A stretch of 64,000 nucleotides of DNA from Sophora flavescens (taxonomy: Eukaryota; Streptophyta; Magnoliopsida; Fabales; Fabaceae), in NCBI GenBank assembly GCA_030762895.1, contig CM061064.1, positions 242,207,909 to 242,271,908 of the forward strand, in the 5' to 3' direction. The notes under the pieces were generated by a model. That model did not search any database, was not told the origin of the DNA, and worked only from the letters and a program-made list of their open reading frames with translations. Positions within the stretch are counted from its first letter, which is position 1; the number at the start of each line of letters is the position of its first letter. The position numbers and the translations under genes were made by a program. This document shows positions 12,323 to 25,219 of this stretch, piece by piece.

Positions 12323-13901
12323 TGTAAGACTAAGCCCTCATTCATGTTTTGATGTATGACAAACAAAGTGTATTTTGCATAAGACTTTTGATTTTAACTA
12401 TGTACTTATTATGTGTTAAGTTGCATGCAAGATCACTCATGAAAAAGATAAATCAAGGATTAAAGGATGGAAGACCAAGGACACAAAGCAATGGACAAGG
12501 ACTAAAGCATCAATCAATGAAGATCTTATACTTTAGATGCTATTGTAAACATAGCACATTTGATTTCTTAGGTGAAGCACTTAAACTTAAGAAGAAACTA
12601 ATTTTTACAAAGGATAATATAAGCGCCCGTCCAACACTGGGATAAAAATCTGACGTCCAATGAAGTGATAAAAAGCTGAAAAAAGCTGACGTCCAATGAA
12701 GTGATAAAAAGCTGACATCCAATGAACTACTATAAAGCTGACGTCCAATGAACTACTAAAAAGCTGACGTCCAATGAACTACTAAGAAGCTCGCGTCTAC
12801 TAAAGTACCAGAAGCTCGCGTCTATTAAAGTAACAGAAGCTCGTGTCTACTAAAGTGACAGAAGCTCGCGTCTACTAAAGAATGAGAAGCACTCGTCTAC
12901 CGAAGTAACAAGAAGCGCTCGTCTACTAAGGTTACGCTCTTTGGACTTACTAAGTCCTTAATGAGAAGCTCCGTCCAATAAAGTACTAAATGGAGCTCAT
13001 CTACTAGCCCATCCGAATGTAAAATCTTAATGGCTAGATGGAAACGATTATTTTCAAGATGGACGAGAATTCTACAAGAACAATCAGAATCTTATTTCAA
13101 GAACGAGAATCAAGAAAATAGACTTTGTTAAATCAGATCCAAATCTGTTTTAATTGATCCCAACGACTATAACTTGTTTTCTATATAAAGAGGGATCAAA
13201 GGAACACTTTTCTATAACCTTACACATTCTGAAAGTGAAAATACGAAATATTCAAAAGCTTCCAAAAGTGCTTCATCTTTGAGAGAAAAGTGTGATATTT
13301 CTTAGAACTTCAATTTGTGTCATCAAACTTTTAGAGTCTTTCTTCTACTCAATTCTTTCTGTGAATTAGTGTGATTAAGAGAGGGTATCTCTTAGGATTG
13401 AATAAGGATAAAAGGGATCCTTGGGTATAGAAAAGCAATTGAGCGATTTGTTGTGTTCTTGAGCAAGGAGGTTATCCGTGAGAATGCTGTAATTGGACAT
13501 TGGAATTTCTGGTTATATTGGAGAAAACCATAGAGGTGTGGGACTGGATGTAGGCTTACCAGAGGAGGTAGCCGAACTAGGATAAATCGGTTTGCGTGTT
13601 ATTCTCATCTCTAAACTCCATATACATATTATATGCACTTGTGTGTTGTGAATGAGTTTTAAGAATGCTTGCTAACTTGTATCTTTGATCTGCAATCTGT
13701 GTTAAACTTATTGTTACTTCTTATAATTCTTCTTAACATCATTACTTGTTACATAACCTAATTATTGGGAATTAAAATCGAGTGAAAACCAATTTTCTTT
13801 AAGAAAACTCTGTTTTATTTTAAATTTTTGAAAAACTTTTCAATATCTCAATTCACCCCCCCCCCCCCCCCCCCCTCTTGACATTATAGCCATTACCAAC
13901 A
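12323..13901 (+). repeat. 3' LTR of the copia element (1579 bp)
   Basis: It runs from TGTAAGACTAAG to ACCAACA and aligns along its length with 7515-9227, with scattered substitutions. The minisatellite is contracted and the poly-C run (about 13856-13875) is longer. The TATA box is at 13182-13189. AGTTA follows at 13902-13906. Confidence 0.93.
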
Positions 13902-13906
13902 AGTTA
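13902..13906. repeat. 5-bp target-site duplication AGTTA, right copy
   Basis: Directly follows the 3' LTR and continues as AGTTAGGCCCATTTAAGTG, the normal satellite sequence. Confidence 0.95.
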
Positions 13907-16900
13907 GGCCCATTTAAGTGAAGGAAAATCATGGACTGCGCACTGATCCGTGCCAGAGAACTCGGGAACCAATTTAGCCTTGATTTTGGCCTAATTAAAC
14001 AATTCTTGTGAAACCTGAAATTGTAGGTCTCTTCCTTATCTTTCTAGGGTCAGCAAGATCACCAAAATCCGATATTTGTAGCTCTAGTTATGCTCTGCGC
14101 AAGGCAACTAGGTCAGTATGAGTGAAAAACCCGAAAATTAACAACATTTAGCAATTAAGCCTAATAATGTAAAAGCAAAAACAATGATTATAAAAGTTAT
14201 CTAATTTCCGTCTCTCTCTTGATTGTGCGGCGGTAAACTACAATTTATGGTTATTAATCCTGACCTAACCCTAGACCAAATTAAGGGCCTCTGAATAAGC
14301 ATTCCAACATGGTATCATATGCCTTAATTGGGCTTAAGATGAGTAAGTTAGGCCCATTTAAGTGAAGGAACATCAAGGACTGCGCACTGATCCACACCAT
14401 AGAACTAGGGACCCAATTTAGCCTTGATTTTGGCCTAATTTGACAATTCTTGTGACACCTGAAATTGTAGGTCTCTTCCTTATCTTTCTAGAGACAGCAA
14501 GAACACCAAAATCCGATATCTGTAGCTCTAGTTATGCTCTGCGCAAGGCGTCAAGGTCAGGATGAGTGAAAAATCCGAAAATTGACAAAGTTTATCAATT
14601 AATCCCAATAATGTAAAAGCAAAAATAATGATTGTAAAAGTTTTTTAATTTTTGTTCTCTCTGGCTTGTGCGGCTGTAAACTGCTATTTATGCTTATTAA
14701 TCCTGACCTAACCCTAGAACAAATTAAGGGCCTCTGAATAAGCTTTCCAACAAAGTATCATATGCCTTAATTGGGATTTAGATGAGTAAGTTAGGCCCAT
14801 TTAAGTGAAGGAAGATCATGGACTGCGCATTTGAACCGCTAGGGAACTAGGGACCCAATTTAGCCTTGATTTTGGCCTAATTTAACAATTCATGTGAAAC
14901 ATAAAATTGTAGGTCTATTCCTTATCTTTCTAGGGACAGCAAGATCACCAAAATCCGATATCTGCGCAGCTATAGTTATGCTCTGTGGAAGGCAACGAGG
15001 TCAGGATGAGTGAAAAATCCGAAAATTAATAATGTTTAGCAATTAAGCCCAATAATGTAAAAGCAAAAACAATGATTGTAAAAGTTCTCTAATTTCCATC
15101 TCTCTCTGGCTTGTGCGGCTGTAAAATGCTATTTATGCTTATTAATCCTGACCTAACCCTAGACCAAATTAAGGGCCTCTGAAAAACCTTTCCAACAAGG
15201 TATCATATGTCTTAATTAGGCTTAAGATGAGTAAGTTAGGCCCATTTAAGTGAAGGAACATCATAGACAACGCACTGATCCGCGCCCGAGAACTCGAGAC
15301 CCAATTTAGCCTTGATTTTGACCTAATTTGACAATGCTTGTGAAACCTGAAATTGTAGGTCTCTTCCTTATTTTCTAGGGATAGCAAGAACACCAAAATC
15401 CGATATTTGTAAATCTAGTTATGCTTTGCACAAGGCAACAAGGTCAGGATGAGTGAAAAATCCGAAAATTAACATTGTCTAGCGATTAAGCCCAATATTG
15501 TAATAGCTTAAACAATGATTGTAAAAGTTGTCTAATATTCGTCTCTCTCTAGGTTGTGCGCAGTAAACTGCTATTTATATTTATTAATCCTGACCTAACC
15601 CTAGACCAAATTAATGGCCTCTGAATAAGCTTTCCAACAAGGTATCATAGGCCTTAATTTGGCATAAGATGAGTAAGTTAGGCCTATTTAAGTGAAGGAA
15701 CATCATGGACTGCGCATTGATACGCGCCAGAGAACTCGGGACCCAATTTAGCCTTGATTTTGACCTAATCTGACAATGCTTGTGAAACCTGAAATTGTAG
15801 GTCTCTTCCTTATTTTCTAGGGATAGCAAGAGCACCAAAATCCGATATCTGTAGCTCAAGTTATGCTCTGTGCAAGGCAAAAAGGTCAGGATGAGTGAAA
15901 AATCTGAAAATTAATAATGTTTAGAAATTAAGCCCAATAATGTAAAATCAAAAACATTGATTGTAAAAGTTGTCTAACTTCCGTCTCTCTCTGGCTTGTG
16001 AGGCTTTAAAATTCTATTTATGCTTATTAATCATGACCTAACCCTAAACCAAATTAAGGTCCTGTGAATAAGCTTTCCAAAAAGGTATCATATGTCTTAA
16101 TTGGGCTTAAGATGAGTATGTTTGGCCCGTTTAAGTGAAGGAACATCATCGACTACACACTGATCCGCGCCTGACAACTCGGGACCCAATTTAGACTTGA
16201 TTTTGACCTAATTTGACAATGCTTGTGAAACCTGAAATTGTAGGTCTCTTCCTTATTTTCTAGGGATAGCAAGAGCACCAAAATCCGATATCTGCAACTC
16301 TAGTTATGCTCTGCGCAAGGCAACAAGGTCAGGATGAGTGAAAAATCCGAAAATTAACAATGTTTATCAATTAAGCCCAATAATGTAAAATCAAAAACAA
16401 TGATTGTAAAAGTTGTCTAATTTCCGTCTCTCTCTGGCTTGTGCGGAAGTAAACCTCTATTTATGCTTATTAATCCTGACCTAACCCTAGACCAAATTAA
16501 GGGCCTCTGAATAAGCTTTCCATCAAGGTATCATATGCCTTAATTTGGCTTAAGATGAGTAAGTTAGGCCTATTTAAGTGAAGGAACATCATGGACTGCG
16601 TACTGATCCGTTCCAGAGAACTCGGGACCCAATTTAGCCTTGATTTTGACCTAATTTGACAATTCTTGTGAAACCTGGAATTGTAGGTCTCTTCCTTGTC
16701 TCTCTAGGGACAGCAAGATCACCAAAATCGGATATCTGTAGCTCTAGTTCTGCTCTGTGCAAGGTAACAAGGTCAGGATGAGTGAAAAATTCGAAAATTA
16801 ACAATGTTTAACAATTAAGCCCAATAATGTAAAAGCAAAAACAATGATCGTAAAAGTTGTCTAATTTCCGTCTCTCTCTGGCTTGTGCGGCCGTAAAATG

Positions 16901-18485
16901 CTATTTATGCTTATTAATCCTGACCTAACCCTAGACCAAATTAAGAGCCTCTGAATAAGCTTTACAACAAGGTATCATATGCCTTAATTGGGCTTAAGAT
17001 GAGTAAGATAGGCCCATTAAAGTGAAGGAACATCATGGACTGTGCACTTATCCGTGCCAGAGATCTTGGTACCCAATTTAGTGTTGATTTTGGTCTAATT
17101 TGACAATTCTCGTGAAACATGAAATTATAGGTCTCTTCCTTATCTTTCTAGGGACAGCAAGATTACCAAAATCCGATATTTGTAGCTCTAGTTATGCTCT
17201 GCGCCAGGCAATATGGTCAGGATGAGTGAAAAATCCAAAAATTAACAATGTTTAGAAATTAAGCCCAATAATGTAATAGCAAAAACAATGATTGGAAAAG
17301 TTGTCTAATTTCCGTCTCTCTCTCGCCTGCGCGGCTATAAACTGCTATTTAAGCTTATTTATTCTGACCTAACTTTAGACATATATTAAGGGCCTCTGAA
17401 TAAGCTTTCCAACAAGGTATCATATGCCTTAATTGGGCTTAAGATGCTTAAGTTAGGCCCATTTAAGTGAAGGAATATCAAGGGCTACGCACTGATCCAT
17501 GCCAGAGAATTCGGGACCTAATTTAGCCTTGATATTTTCCTAATTTGACAATTCGCGGGAAACTTGAAATTGTAGGTCTCTTCCTTATCTTTCTAGGGAC
17601 AGCAACATCACCAAAATCCGATATTTGTAGCTCTAGTTATGCCCTGTGCTAGGCAACAATGTCAGGATGAGTGAAAAATCAGAAAATTAACAACGTTTAG
17701 CAATTAAGCCCAATATTTGGAAAAGCAAAAACAATGATTGTAAAAGTTGTCTAACTTCCGCCTCTCTTTTTCTTGTGCAGCTGTAAACTGCTATTTATGC
17801 TTACTAATCCTGAGCTAACCCTAGACCAAATTAAGGGACTATGAATAAGCTTTCCAACAAGGTATCATATGCCTTAATTGGGCTTAAGATGAGTAAGTTA
17901 GGCCCATTTAAATGAAGGAACATCATGGACTGCGCACTGATCCGCGCCAGAGAACTCGGGACCCAATTTAACCTTGATTTTGGCCTAATTTGACAATTCT
18001 CGTGATACCTGAAATTGTAGGTCTCTTCCTTATCTTTCTAGGGACAGCAAGATCACCAAAATCCGATATCTGTAGCTCTAGTTATGCTCTGTGCAAGTCA
18101 ACAAGGTTAGGATGAGTGAAAAATCCGAAAATTAACAATGTTTAGCAATTAAGCCCAATAATGTAAAAGGAAAAACAATGATTGTAAAAGTTATCTAATT
18201 TCTGTCTCTCTCTTGTTTGTCCGGCTGTAAACTTCTATTTATGCTTATTAATCCTGACCAAACCCTAGACCAAATTAAGGGCCTCTGAATAAGCTTTCCA
18301 ACAAGGTATCATATTTCTTAATTGAGCTTAAGATGAGTAAGTTAGGACCATTTAAGTGAAGGAACATCATGGACTGTGCACTGATCCACGCTAGAGAATT
18401 CGGTACCCAATTTAGCCTTGATTTTGAACTAATTTGAGAATTCTTGTGAAACCTGAAATTGTAGGTCTCTTCCTTATTTTTGTAG
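13907..18485. repeat. Tandem satellite array, block 2
   Basis: About ten more monomers of the same family. Anchors are near 14061, 14506, 14948, 15393, 15834, 16278, 16721, 17165, 17610 and 18056, giving a regular spacing of about 441-448 bp. The long length class seen in block 1 is absent here. The array stops abruptly within a monomer after TCTTCCTTATTTTTGTAG at about 18485 and unit 1 begins. Confidence 0.95.
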
Positions 18486-18839
18486 GTCATATAAAACGTA
18501 TGAGGTAAAAAGTATATACGGGAGTTGAGTTAAAATATTGAACTACTTTTGCTTAGAAGGATGTGAAGCCTAACTGGATTCTCATACAGGGAAGGATTTT
18601 AGTAACCATTATAATCATGAAAACTGGTACAAACAAGTGGAAGTCCAGTATGTGAATTAAATATAGGAGTTTATATTACTTGATTAATTAAATAAATAAA
18701 AGTAAGTGACCTGTGTGATTAAAAAAACCATCCTTAACAATTAAATTTGATTGGTCTTAAATGAGTCTGGAGAAAGGTTTAAAGTTCAGAGTTCAAATTA
18801 AAGTTAATCAAAGATTTTTGTTACATTTTCCTTAAATTT

Positions 18840-19121
18840 TAAGTTTTTTCCTAATAATTTTTTTTGCTAATAATTTTTTTTTGAATTTATATGTATACAA
18901 TAACAGTGTAAAGTTTTTTTACACTGTCAACCAATCATAAATTGGCAAACAGTAAAAGTAGAGTTGTCATGTTCTTGATGTTTTAATTTTTATATACTCA
19001 TATTTTAATGTATATATAATTTAATATTTTTTATTTATATTTATTTTAATATTTTTCGATTCCAACCGAATCAAACCAAACCAATTTTAGTTGGTTCGGA
19101 TATTGTTATTCACTTTTTAAA

Positions 19122-19205
<84 letters not shown>

Positions 19206-21292
19206 AAAGGTAGCAAAGCTATCCTGTTCTTCGAAAAAGTTTAGGGTCGTTAGACTCAAACCAATAATTCGATGAATTTGAAAATCCGAACCAACCAAAT
19301 AAATTGGTTCGTTATTTTCCTTTTTTATGCATGGCTCAGAATTGAACCAAACTCAAAGGTCATTAATTCGGTTATTTTGGAACCGAACCAATTACTATTC
19401 TAAATTATTTAAATTATTTTGTCAACCGGTATATTATTTTGAATTATTTAAATTTATTTATTTATTTTTTAAACATATATTCTTTATAATATATTTTTCT
19501 AAAAATTTATTTTTTCCCGAATTAGATTTTTCTAATTTACTTTTTTTTAAATGATTTTTTTAAAATATTTTTGTTTTCTAATTAATTTTATTTTTCTATT
19601 TTTTTTGAATATTTTTTTTCTAATTATTATTTTCCTATTTTTCTTTAAATATTTTTTATATAATTTTTTTATAATTTTTTCAAATATATTTTTTCCTAAT
19701 TTTTGGTTATTTTTTTAAAATATATATTTTTTCTAAGTAATTTTTATTTTTTTGTAATTAATTTTATTTTTCTAATTTTCTAAAAACTATTTTTTCATAA
19801 ATGTTTTTTTCCAAATTTATTTAAATATTTTTTTCTAATTATTTTTGGCTTAATTTTTTTTAACTTACTTTTTCCTATTAAAATATTTTTTTATAATTAA
19901 TTTTTTTATTTTTTTTACGATTTCCTTAATTTTTTTAAAAAATATCCTAATAATTTTTTTTGCTAATACTTTTTTTTTGAATTTATTTGTATAAACTGAC
20001 AATGTAAAGTTTTTTTACACTGTCAACCAATAATAAATTGACAAACAGTAAAAGTAGAATTGTCGTGTTCCTGATGTTTTAATTTTTATATACTTATATT
20101 TTAATGTATATATAATTTAATAGTTTAAAATTTAATATTTTATAGATTATATATATATATATATATTAATATTTTTCAGTTCGAATCGAATCAAACAAAA
20201 CCAATTTTAATTGATTCAGATATTGTTATTGACTTTTTAAATTTTATAATTTATTTTTTGTTTTAAAATAATTTTAACCAGGAAAGGTAGCAAAGCTACA
20301 GTGTTCTTCGAAAAAGTTTAGAATCGTAAGAGTCGAACCAATAATTCGATGAATTTGAAAATCTGAAACAACCAATTAAATTGGTGCTTTTTTTTCTTTT
20401 TGTGCACGACTCCGAATTGAACCAAACCCAATGGTCATTAATTCGGTTATTTTAGAACCGAACCAATTACAATATTTTAATATTTATATATTTTTAATAT
20501 TCAATATGTATATCAATTTATCAATTAATAACTTTTCTTCTACTGTTTCTGTAACAGTAGAAGGAGTTGTCAACAGGTGGATTATTTTGGAATATTTAAA
20601 TTTATTAATTTATTTTTAAACATATATTCTCTATAATATTTTTTCTAATTTTTTTTTCCGAATGAGTATTTTTCTAATTTACATTTTTTAAATAATTTTA
20701 TAAAATATTTTTGTTTTATAATTAATTTTATTTTTCTAATTTTTTTAATATTTTTTATAATTATTATTTTCCTATTTTTTAAAATATTTTTATATATATT
20801 TTTTCCTAATTTTTTGTTATTTTTTTAAATATATATTTTTTCTAATTAATTTCCATTTTTTAAATTAATTTTATTATTCTAATTTTTTTAAATCAATTTT
20901 TTCCTAGTTATTTGTTTCCTAATTTTTTTAAAAAATATTTTTTTCATTATTTTTTTTCTAATTAATTTTCTTTGAATTGTTTTTTAATTTAGTTTTTCCT
21001 TTTAAAATCTTTTTTTCATAGTTAATTTTTTAAATTATTATTATTTTAAAAATTTCTCTAAGTTTTCCTTAAGTTTTCAAAAAAAATTCCTAATAAATTT
21101 TTTCTTGCTAATACTTTCTTTTTTGAATTTTTCTGTATAAACTGACAGTGTAAATTTTTTTTGCACTGTCAACCAATAATAAATTGACAAATAGTAAAAG
21201 TAGAATTGTCGTGTTCTTGATGTTTTAATTTTTGTATACTTACATTTTAATATATATATAATTTAATAGTTTAAAATTTAATATTTTATAGA

Positions 21293-21333
<41 letters not shown>

Positions 21334-22340
21334 TTTTTCGGTTCGAATCGAATCAAACTAAACCAATTTTAATTGGTTCGGATATTGCTATTGACTTTTT
21401 CAAGTTTATAAAATTTTTTTGTTTTTAAATATTTTTTGCTAGGAAAGGTGGCAAAGCTACAGTGTTCTTCGAAAATGTTTAGGATCGTAAGACTCGAACC
21501 AATAATTGGATGAATTTGAAAATCCGAAACAACCAATTAAATTGGTTCTTTTTTTCTTTTTTGTGCACGATTCCAAATTGAACCAAACCCAATGGTCATT
21601 AATTCGGTTATTTTGGAATCGAACCAATTACAATATTTTGATATTTATATATATTTTAATATTCAATATGTATATTACTTTATCAATTAACAACTTTTCT
21701 TCTACTGTTCCTGTAACTATAGAAGGAGTTGTCAACTCGGGGATTATTTTGGATTATTTGAATTTATTTATTTATTTATTAAACATATATTATTTATAAT
21801 ATTTTTTAAAATATTCATTTTTTACGGCTCCGAATTGAACCAAACCCAATGGTCTTAAATTCGGTTATTTTTAATTTGAACCGAACCAATTACTATATTT
21901 TAATATTTATATATTTTAGTATTCAATATGTATATCACTTTATCAATTAACACCTTTTCATCTACTATTCCTGTAACAGTAGAATGAGTTGTCAACTGGT
22001 GGGTTATTTTGGATTATTTAAATTTATTTATTTATTTATTTATTTTTTAAACATATATTCTTTATAATATTTTAAAAAAATTATTTTTTTCCCGAATTAG
22101 TTTTTTTCTAGTTTACTTTTTTTAAAATGTTTATTTTTGTAATTGATTTTTTTTTAAAAAAATGTTTTCTGATTAATTTTATTTTTATAATTTTTTGAAT
22201 ATTTTTTTTCTAATTATTATTTTCCTATTTTTAAAATATTTTTTATATACTTTTCTAATTTTTTTATTTTGTTTTCGAAATTTTTTTTCCTTATTTACTT
22301 TTTTATTTTTCTAATATCTGTATTGACATAAATAGAGGCA
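18840..22340. repeat. AT-rich tandem sub-repeats of about 1.1 kb, unit 1
   Basis: Three direct copies start near 18868, 19958 and 21113, and a partial fourth near 21827. Each copy has four parts. First is a short inverted repeat, TGACAATGTAAAG...TTTACACTGTCA. Second is a (TA)n stretch. Third is paired motifs rich in AACCAATT/AATTGGTT. Fourth is a long T-rich tract. The (TA)n run at about 19122-19203 is the longest. Short ORFs here are by-products of low complexity. No gene seen. Confidence 0.8.
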
Positions 22341-22683
22341 GAATTATTCATAATTTGTATTTTTTTTCTATATCATTGCCTTTGTTTTTTTCTATTTTAA
22401 ATAATAGATCTATATCTATATTAATTAATAAGGGGAAATACTCATTTTAGTGTAGCACAATGGTACAAGCCACATTTCAAGTGATGAATTTTTTTTATTT
22501 TTTTTCTTTCTAAAATTTATATATTTTTTTGTTTTAAAATATTTCCAAACCGGTAAAGGTACAATGTTTTGGGAGTTAAACACAACAATCTCTGAATTGA
22601 TATAAATAGAGGTAGAGCTATTTATATTTACTAATCTATTTTTTCTACATCCTTGCCTTTGTTTTTCTATTTTAAATAATAAA

Positions 22684-23066
22684 TCTATATCTATACTAAA
22701 TAATAAGGGGAATTGATGATTTTCTAATAAAGTGACACATGTCAGCACCACATGATTTAAGAGGATTAGTTGATCATTAGTAATAATCAAAGAGCAACAC
22801 TTAACACATAGTGTTACATTACGTATTGTAATATCATTTTAAAATAAAAATAATATTCTATTCTTTACACTCAAATTATAGATAAAATCGTTTCAAGGTT
22901 TTTGCTGATAACTGCTGTCTATAAATAAAAAGCCTTGGAGATGAATGAGTACCACCATTATGGATGAGAATGAAATATTGAAAGCAATGTGTGAAATAAG
23001 TCAAGAAAATGTTTGACATAATAGACTTAATTTGGGATAAAGGAAAAAAAAAGTTTCGTACATAAA
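22684..23066. mobile_element. Helitron-like element, truncated copy in unit 1
   Basis: It starts TCTATATCTATACTAA, like the better-preserved copy at 61066. A second similar start is at 22409. The hairpin and CTAG terminus are missing because unit 1 is deleted after GTACATA (about 23066) relative to units 2 and 3. No coding sequence. Confidence 0.45.
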
Positions 23067-23119
23067 TATTTAATATTATGATCTTTCTATGATGTTTCAT
23101 AAATATGTGGATTAACTGT

Positions 23120-23140
23120 GGAACACACACACACACACAC

Positions 23141-23204
<64 letters not shown>
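23120..23204. repeat. Compound (AC)n(TA)n microsatellite
   Basis: An AC run of about 10 units is followed by about 30 TA units. The unit 2 counterpart near 49308-49328 is much shorter. Confidence 0.95.
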
Positions 23205-23207
<3 letters not shown>

Positions 23208-23606
23208 TTTCATGATGCCGAGTTATTAGAATTTCTAATATTTGATGAATATATATGTGGTTGCCTGTATTGTTGAATTGTGAGACTGGTTGAAGCGTGA
23301 CATGAGTCATGGCTATATATATGAGAAACTACTTTAATAAAAGAAATATATAAGGATACGGAAGAATGGAAAAATGATTTTTAGCTTTCTTTGGAAAGTA
23401 GAAAGGAAACACAAAAGGACTAGATTTCCGTGCTGAGGTTTCAGACTAGATTCTGATTACGGTGAAGCCGGACTAGCCTTCCTCCTGCTAAGGACCTAGA
23501 GTTCCGAGACGTCGGACTAGAGTCTACTGATAAAAGATTTTGAAAAATCTTTAATAAGAATTTCAAAAGCTCATTTGATATTAAAGTTTGATTAATATAT
23601 GAAAAG

Positions 23607-23908
23607 ATGATCCGCGGACGTCTTTGTTGTTATCGAAGTTCTGATTTTCACATAGGGTGGACTGATAAATTTGATAGTTACGGACCAAAGGCATATCCTT
23701 GGGCTTTTGGGTCTTTAGGGACATTCGGACTCGAACTTCACGTAATGATTGGGGCTTTACAACCTCTTGTCGTGGAAATCGACTACCCTACACGAATGTA
23801 CTCAATAGAGGACTATCAAATATTACATAGGTGATACGCGAAATCCTAGAACAATTGGGGAAAGGACCCAGTGGAGAGGCCACCCAACGCGAAACAATTG
23901 TGTTATAG
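23607..23908 (+). pseudogene. Unknown ORF A, unit 1 copy, frameshifted
   Basis: I do not recognise this protein. The first frame runs from ATG 23607 to a TGA at about 23832. It contains GWTDKFDSYGPKAYPWAFGS and ends near SIEDYQILHR. A shifted frame continues as VIREILEQLGKGPSGEATQR to TAG 23906. The same two-frame structure is seen in unit 2 (50695-50981), and most differences between the copies are single bases. It is probably a fragment of a larger, retroelement-derived reading frame that was already broken before the duplication. Confidence 0.45.
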
Positions 23909-24193
23909 GAAATATCGCGGCCTATCATACTCGAGGAAGGGAAGTTAGGATCTCCAGAGATTTTATTAGAAAGTGGATATTGAAGTGTTAATCGAAAACA
24001 TCAAGAATAAAGTCTTAAATCAGAACAATCTTATGATATGTATATTATTATATTTATATGAGTTTTTACTTTGATATTTTTTATGATGTTTATGATGTTA
24101 AATATATGACTACTACGTTTAAACTCATATTATTGGTACCTTACCTTTATAGTTTTTTTTCTCTTTTGTGGAAACCTTATATTGTATGTTTAG

Positions 24194-24673
24194 ATGGATC
24201 CCCTGCACCACATGATACCATCGGACTTCCTGGCCCATACGTTTGTGTTTCATGATGAGGCCGACGTGTGGGTCATTCACCCCAGGACCCGCAGTGCGTC
24301 GTATACGGGGCCACTGCAAACAACGAAGGGGACAGAGGAGGGAGTCACCTCGATCACTCAGCAGGTGAAAACCGTGGAGATTCCGTTACCTCCGATCTGG
24401 GAACTGCTTCAACACCTGGTAGAGTCTGGAAATACCTACCATCAATCGCCCCCACAGCCAACCGTTCCTGTAGAAGGACTAGAGTCGCCGCCACCTGCTC
24501 CCATCGTCATTTATGGCGGAGAAGAGGAGGATGATGATATGCTGGTTGCCGAGGCACTTCCTGAGGCAGATCTCATCGAGGAGGAGCCGGAGGCCGATGC
24601 TGAGGGAGGATTTTCACCTGATCCGTCAGACTCTGGGGATGATCATGGAGGTCTCCCCAATGGTCATATCTAG
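24194..24673 (+). CDS. Unknown ORF B, acidic 159-residue protein, unit 1 copy
   Basis: An open frame from ATG to TAG in a locally GC-rich stretch. Visible parts are an N-terminal globular-looking region (residues 1-80, starting MDPLHHMIPSDFLAHTF), a proline-rich linker (about 85-105) and a strongly acidic tail with runs of E and D (about 108-159). No signal peptide or membrane segment. I do not recognise the family; a retroelement accessory or gag-related origin is possible. The unit 2 copy (51268-51730) is disrupted by a deletion in the acidic tail, so only this copy is open. Whether it is expressed is unknown. Confidence 0.4.
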   Translation: MDPLHHMIPSDFLAHTFVFHDEADVWVIHPRTRSASYTGPLQTTKGTEEGVTSITQQVKTVEIPLPPIWELLQHLVESGNTYHQSPPQPTVPVEGLESPPPAPIVIYGGEEEDDDMLVAEALPEADLIEEEPEADAEGGFSPDPSDSGDDHGGLPNGHI

Positions 24674-24906
24674 AGGGTCGCAGGGTGTTGACAGCTTAGT
24701 TCTTTTGGGTAGTTCTAACTCCACGGGGTTCTGTATATCTGGCTGATGAGAGCCAAGTTTTTGTTTAGTGACTTTCTCTGATGAACCCTAATTTTTGTAT
24801 ATCATCTATATGTGTGACTTATGTCTGTATATATTTTCTAACCTATTGCAGAACTCTGACATGATGACTCCTGATTATACGGGTCTGGATAGAAATGATG
24901 CATAGT

Positions 24907-24910
<4 letters not shown>

Positions 24911-24956
<46 letters not shown>
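24911..24956. repeat. (TG)n microsatellite
   Basis: About 23 uninterrupted TG units. The unit 2 counterpart at about 51972-52011 is a (TA)n(TG)n compound run. Confidence 0.95.
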
Positions 24957-24958
<2 letters not shown>

Positions 24959-25219
24959 GGCTCGGAGAGCTTTTCTTTCACATGTAAATATAAGTATATT
25001 GGCAGGTGTTTTTGTTTGGGATGTTGAGATTACAAAGGAGACTCTGTCAATTTTTTTTTATGACTAAGGTTTTAAGTAATTTTCAAAAGTAACCAGAAAT
25101 AGGTAATGTTTCTTTTTCACGTTAAGTTGTAATATAAAGGGAAAACCATGTAATACCGAGGAAGGTGTTACATGGACGGTTGGACCTGTGATGGAAGATC
25201 TACACTGGTGGCAGTGGAT

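Larger units (their letters stand above)
7515..13901 (+). mobile_element. Defective Ty1/copia LTR retrotransposon inserted in the satellite
   Basis: A 6.4-kb element with two long LTRs (7515-9227 and 12323-13901), a primer-binding-site-like sequence, a purine tract and a 5-bp duplication of satellite sequence. The internal part is only about 3.1 kb. It keeps gag with a CCHC knuckle, a protease motif, the end of the GAG-pre-integrase region, the end of integrase and the first residues of reverse transcriptase. Most of integrase and nearly all of reverse transcriptase/RNase H are deleted. Long LTRs and the gag/pol wording suggest the SIRE/Maximus group, which is inference. It cannot transpose on its own. 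Because it sits inside otherwise collinear satellite, it arrived after the array had formed. Confidence 0.95.
23330..25169 (+). other. Retroelement-like stretch of unknown family, unit 1
   Basis: This stretch shows GC-richer non-coding sequence, two unknown ORFs (described separately), a (TG)n run at 24911-24956 and an end ...GAAGGTGTTACA at 25169. GGTGTTACA is a frequent 3' end of plant Ty3/gypsy-type LTRs, so part of this may be an LTR or UTR. The matching stretch in unit 2 is 50395-52214. I see no pol domain, so the assignment is tentative. Confidence 0.35.

Noticed and set aside
22876..23310. 144-codon minus-strand ORF rich in Ile-Tyr
   Set aside because: Most of it is translated (TA)n/(AC)n microsatellite; the rest is Helitron-like sequence.
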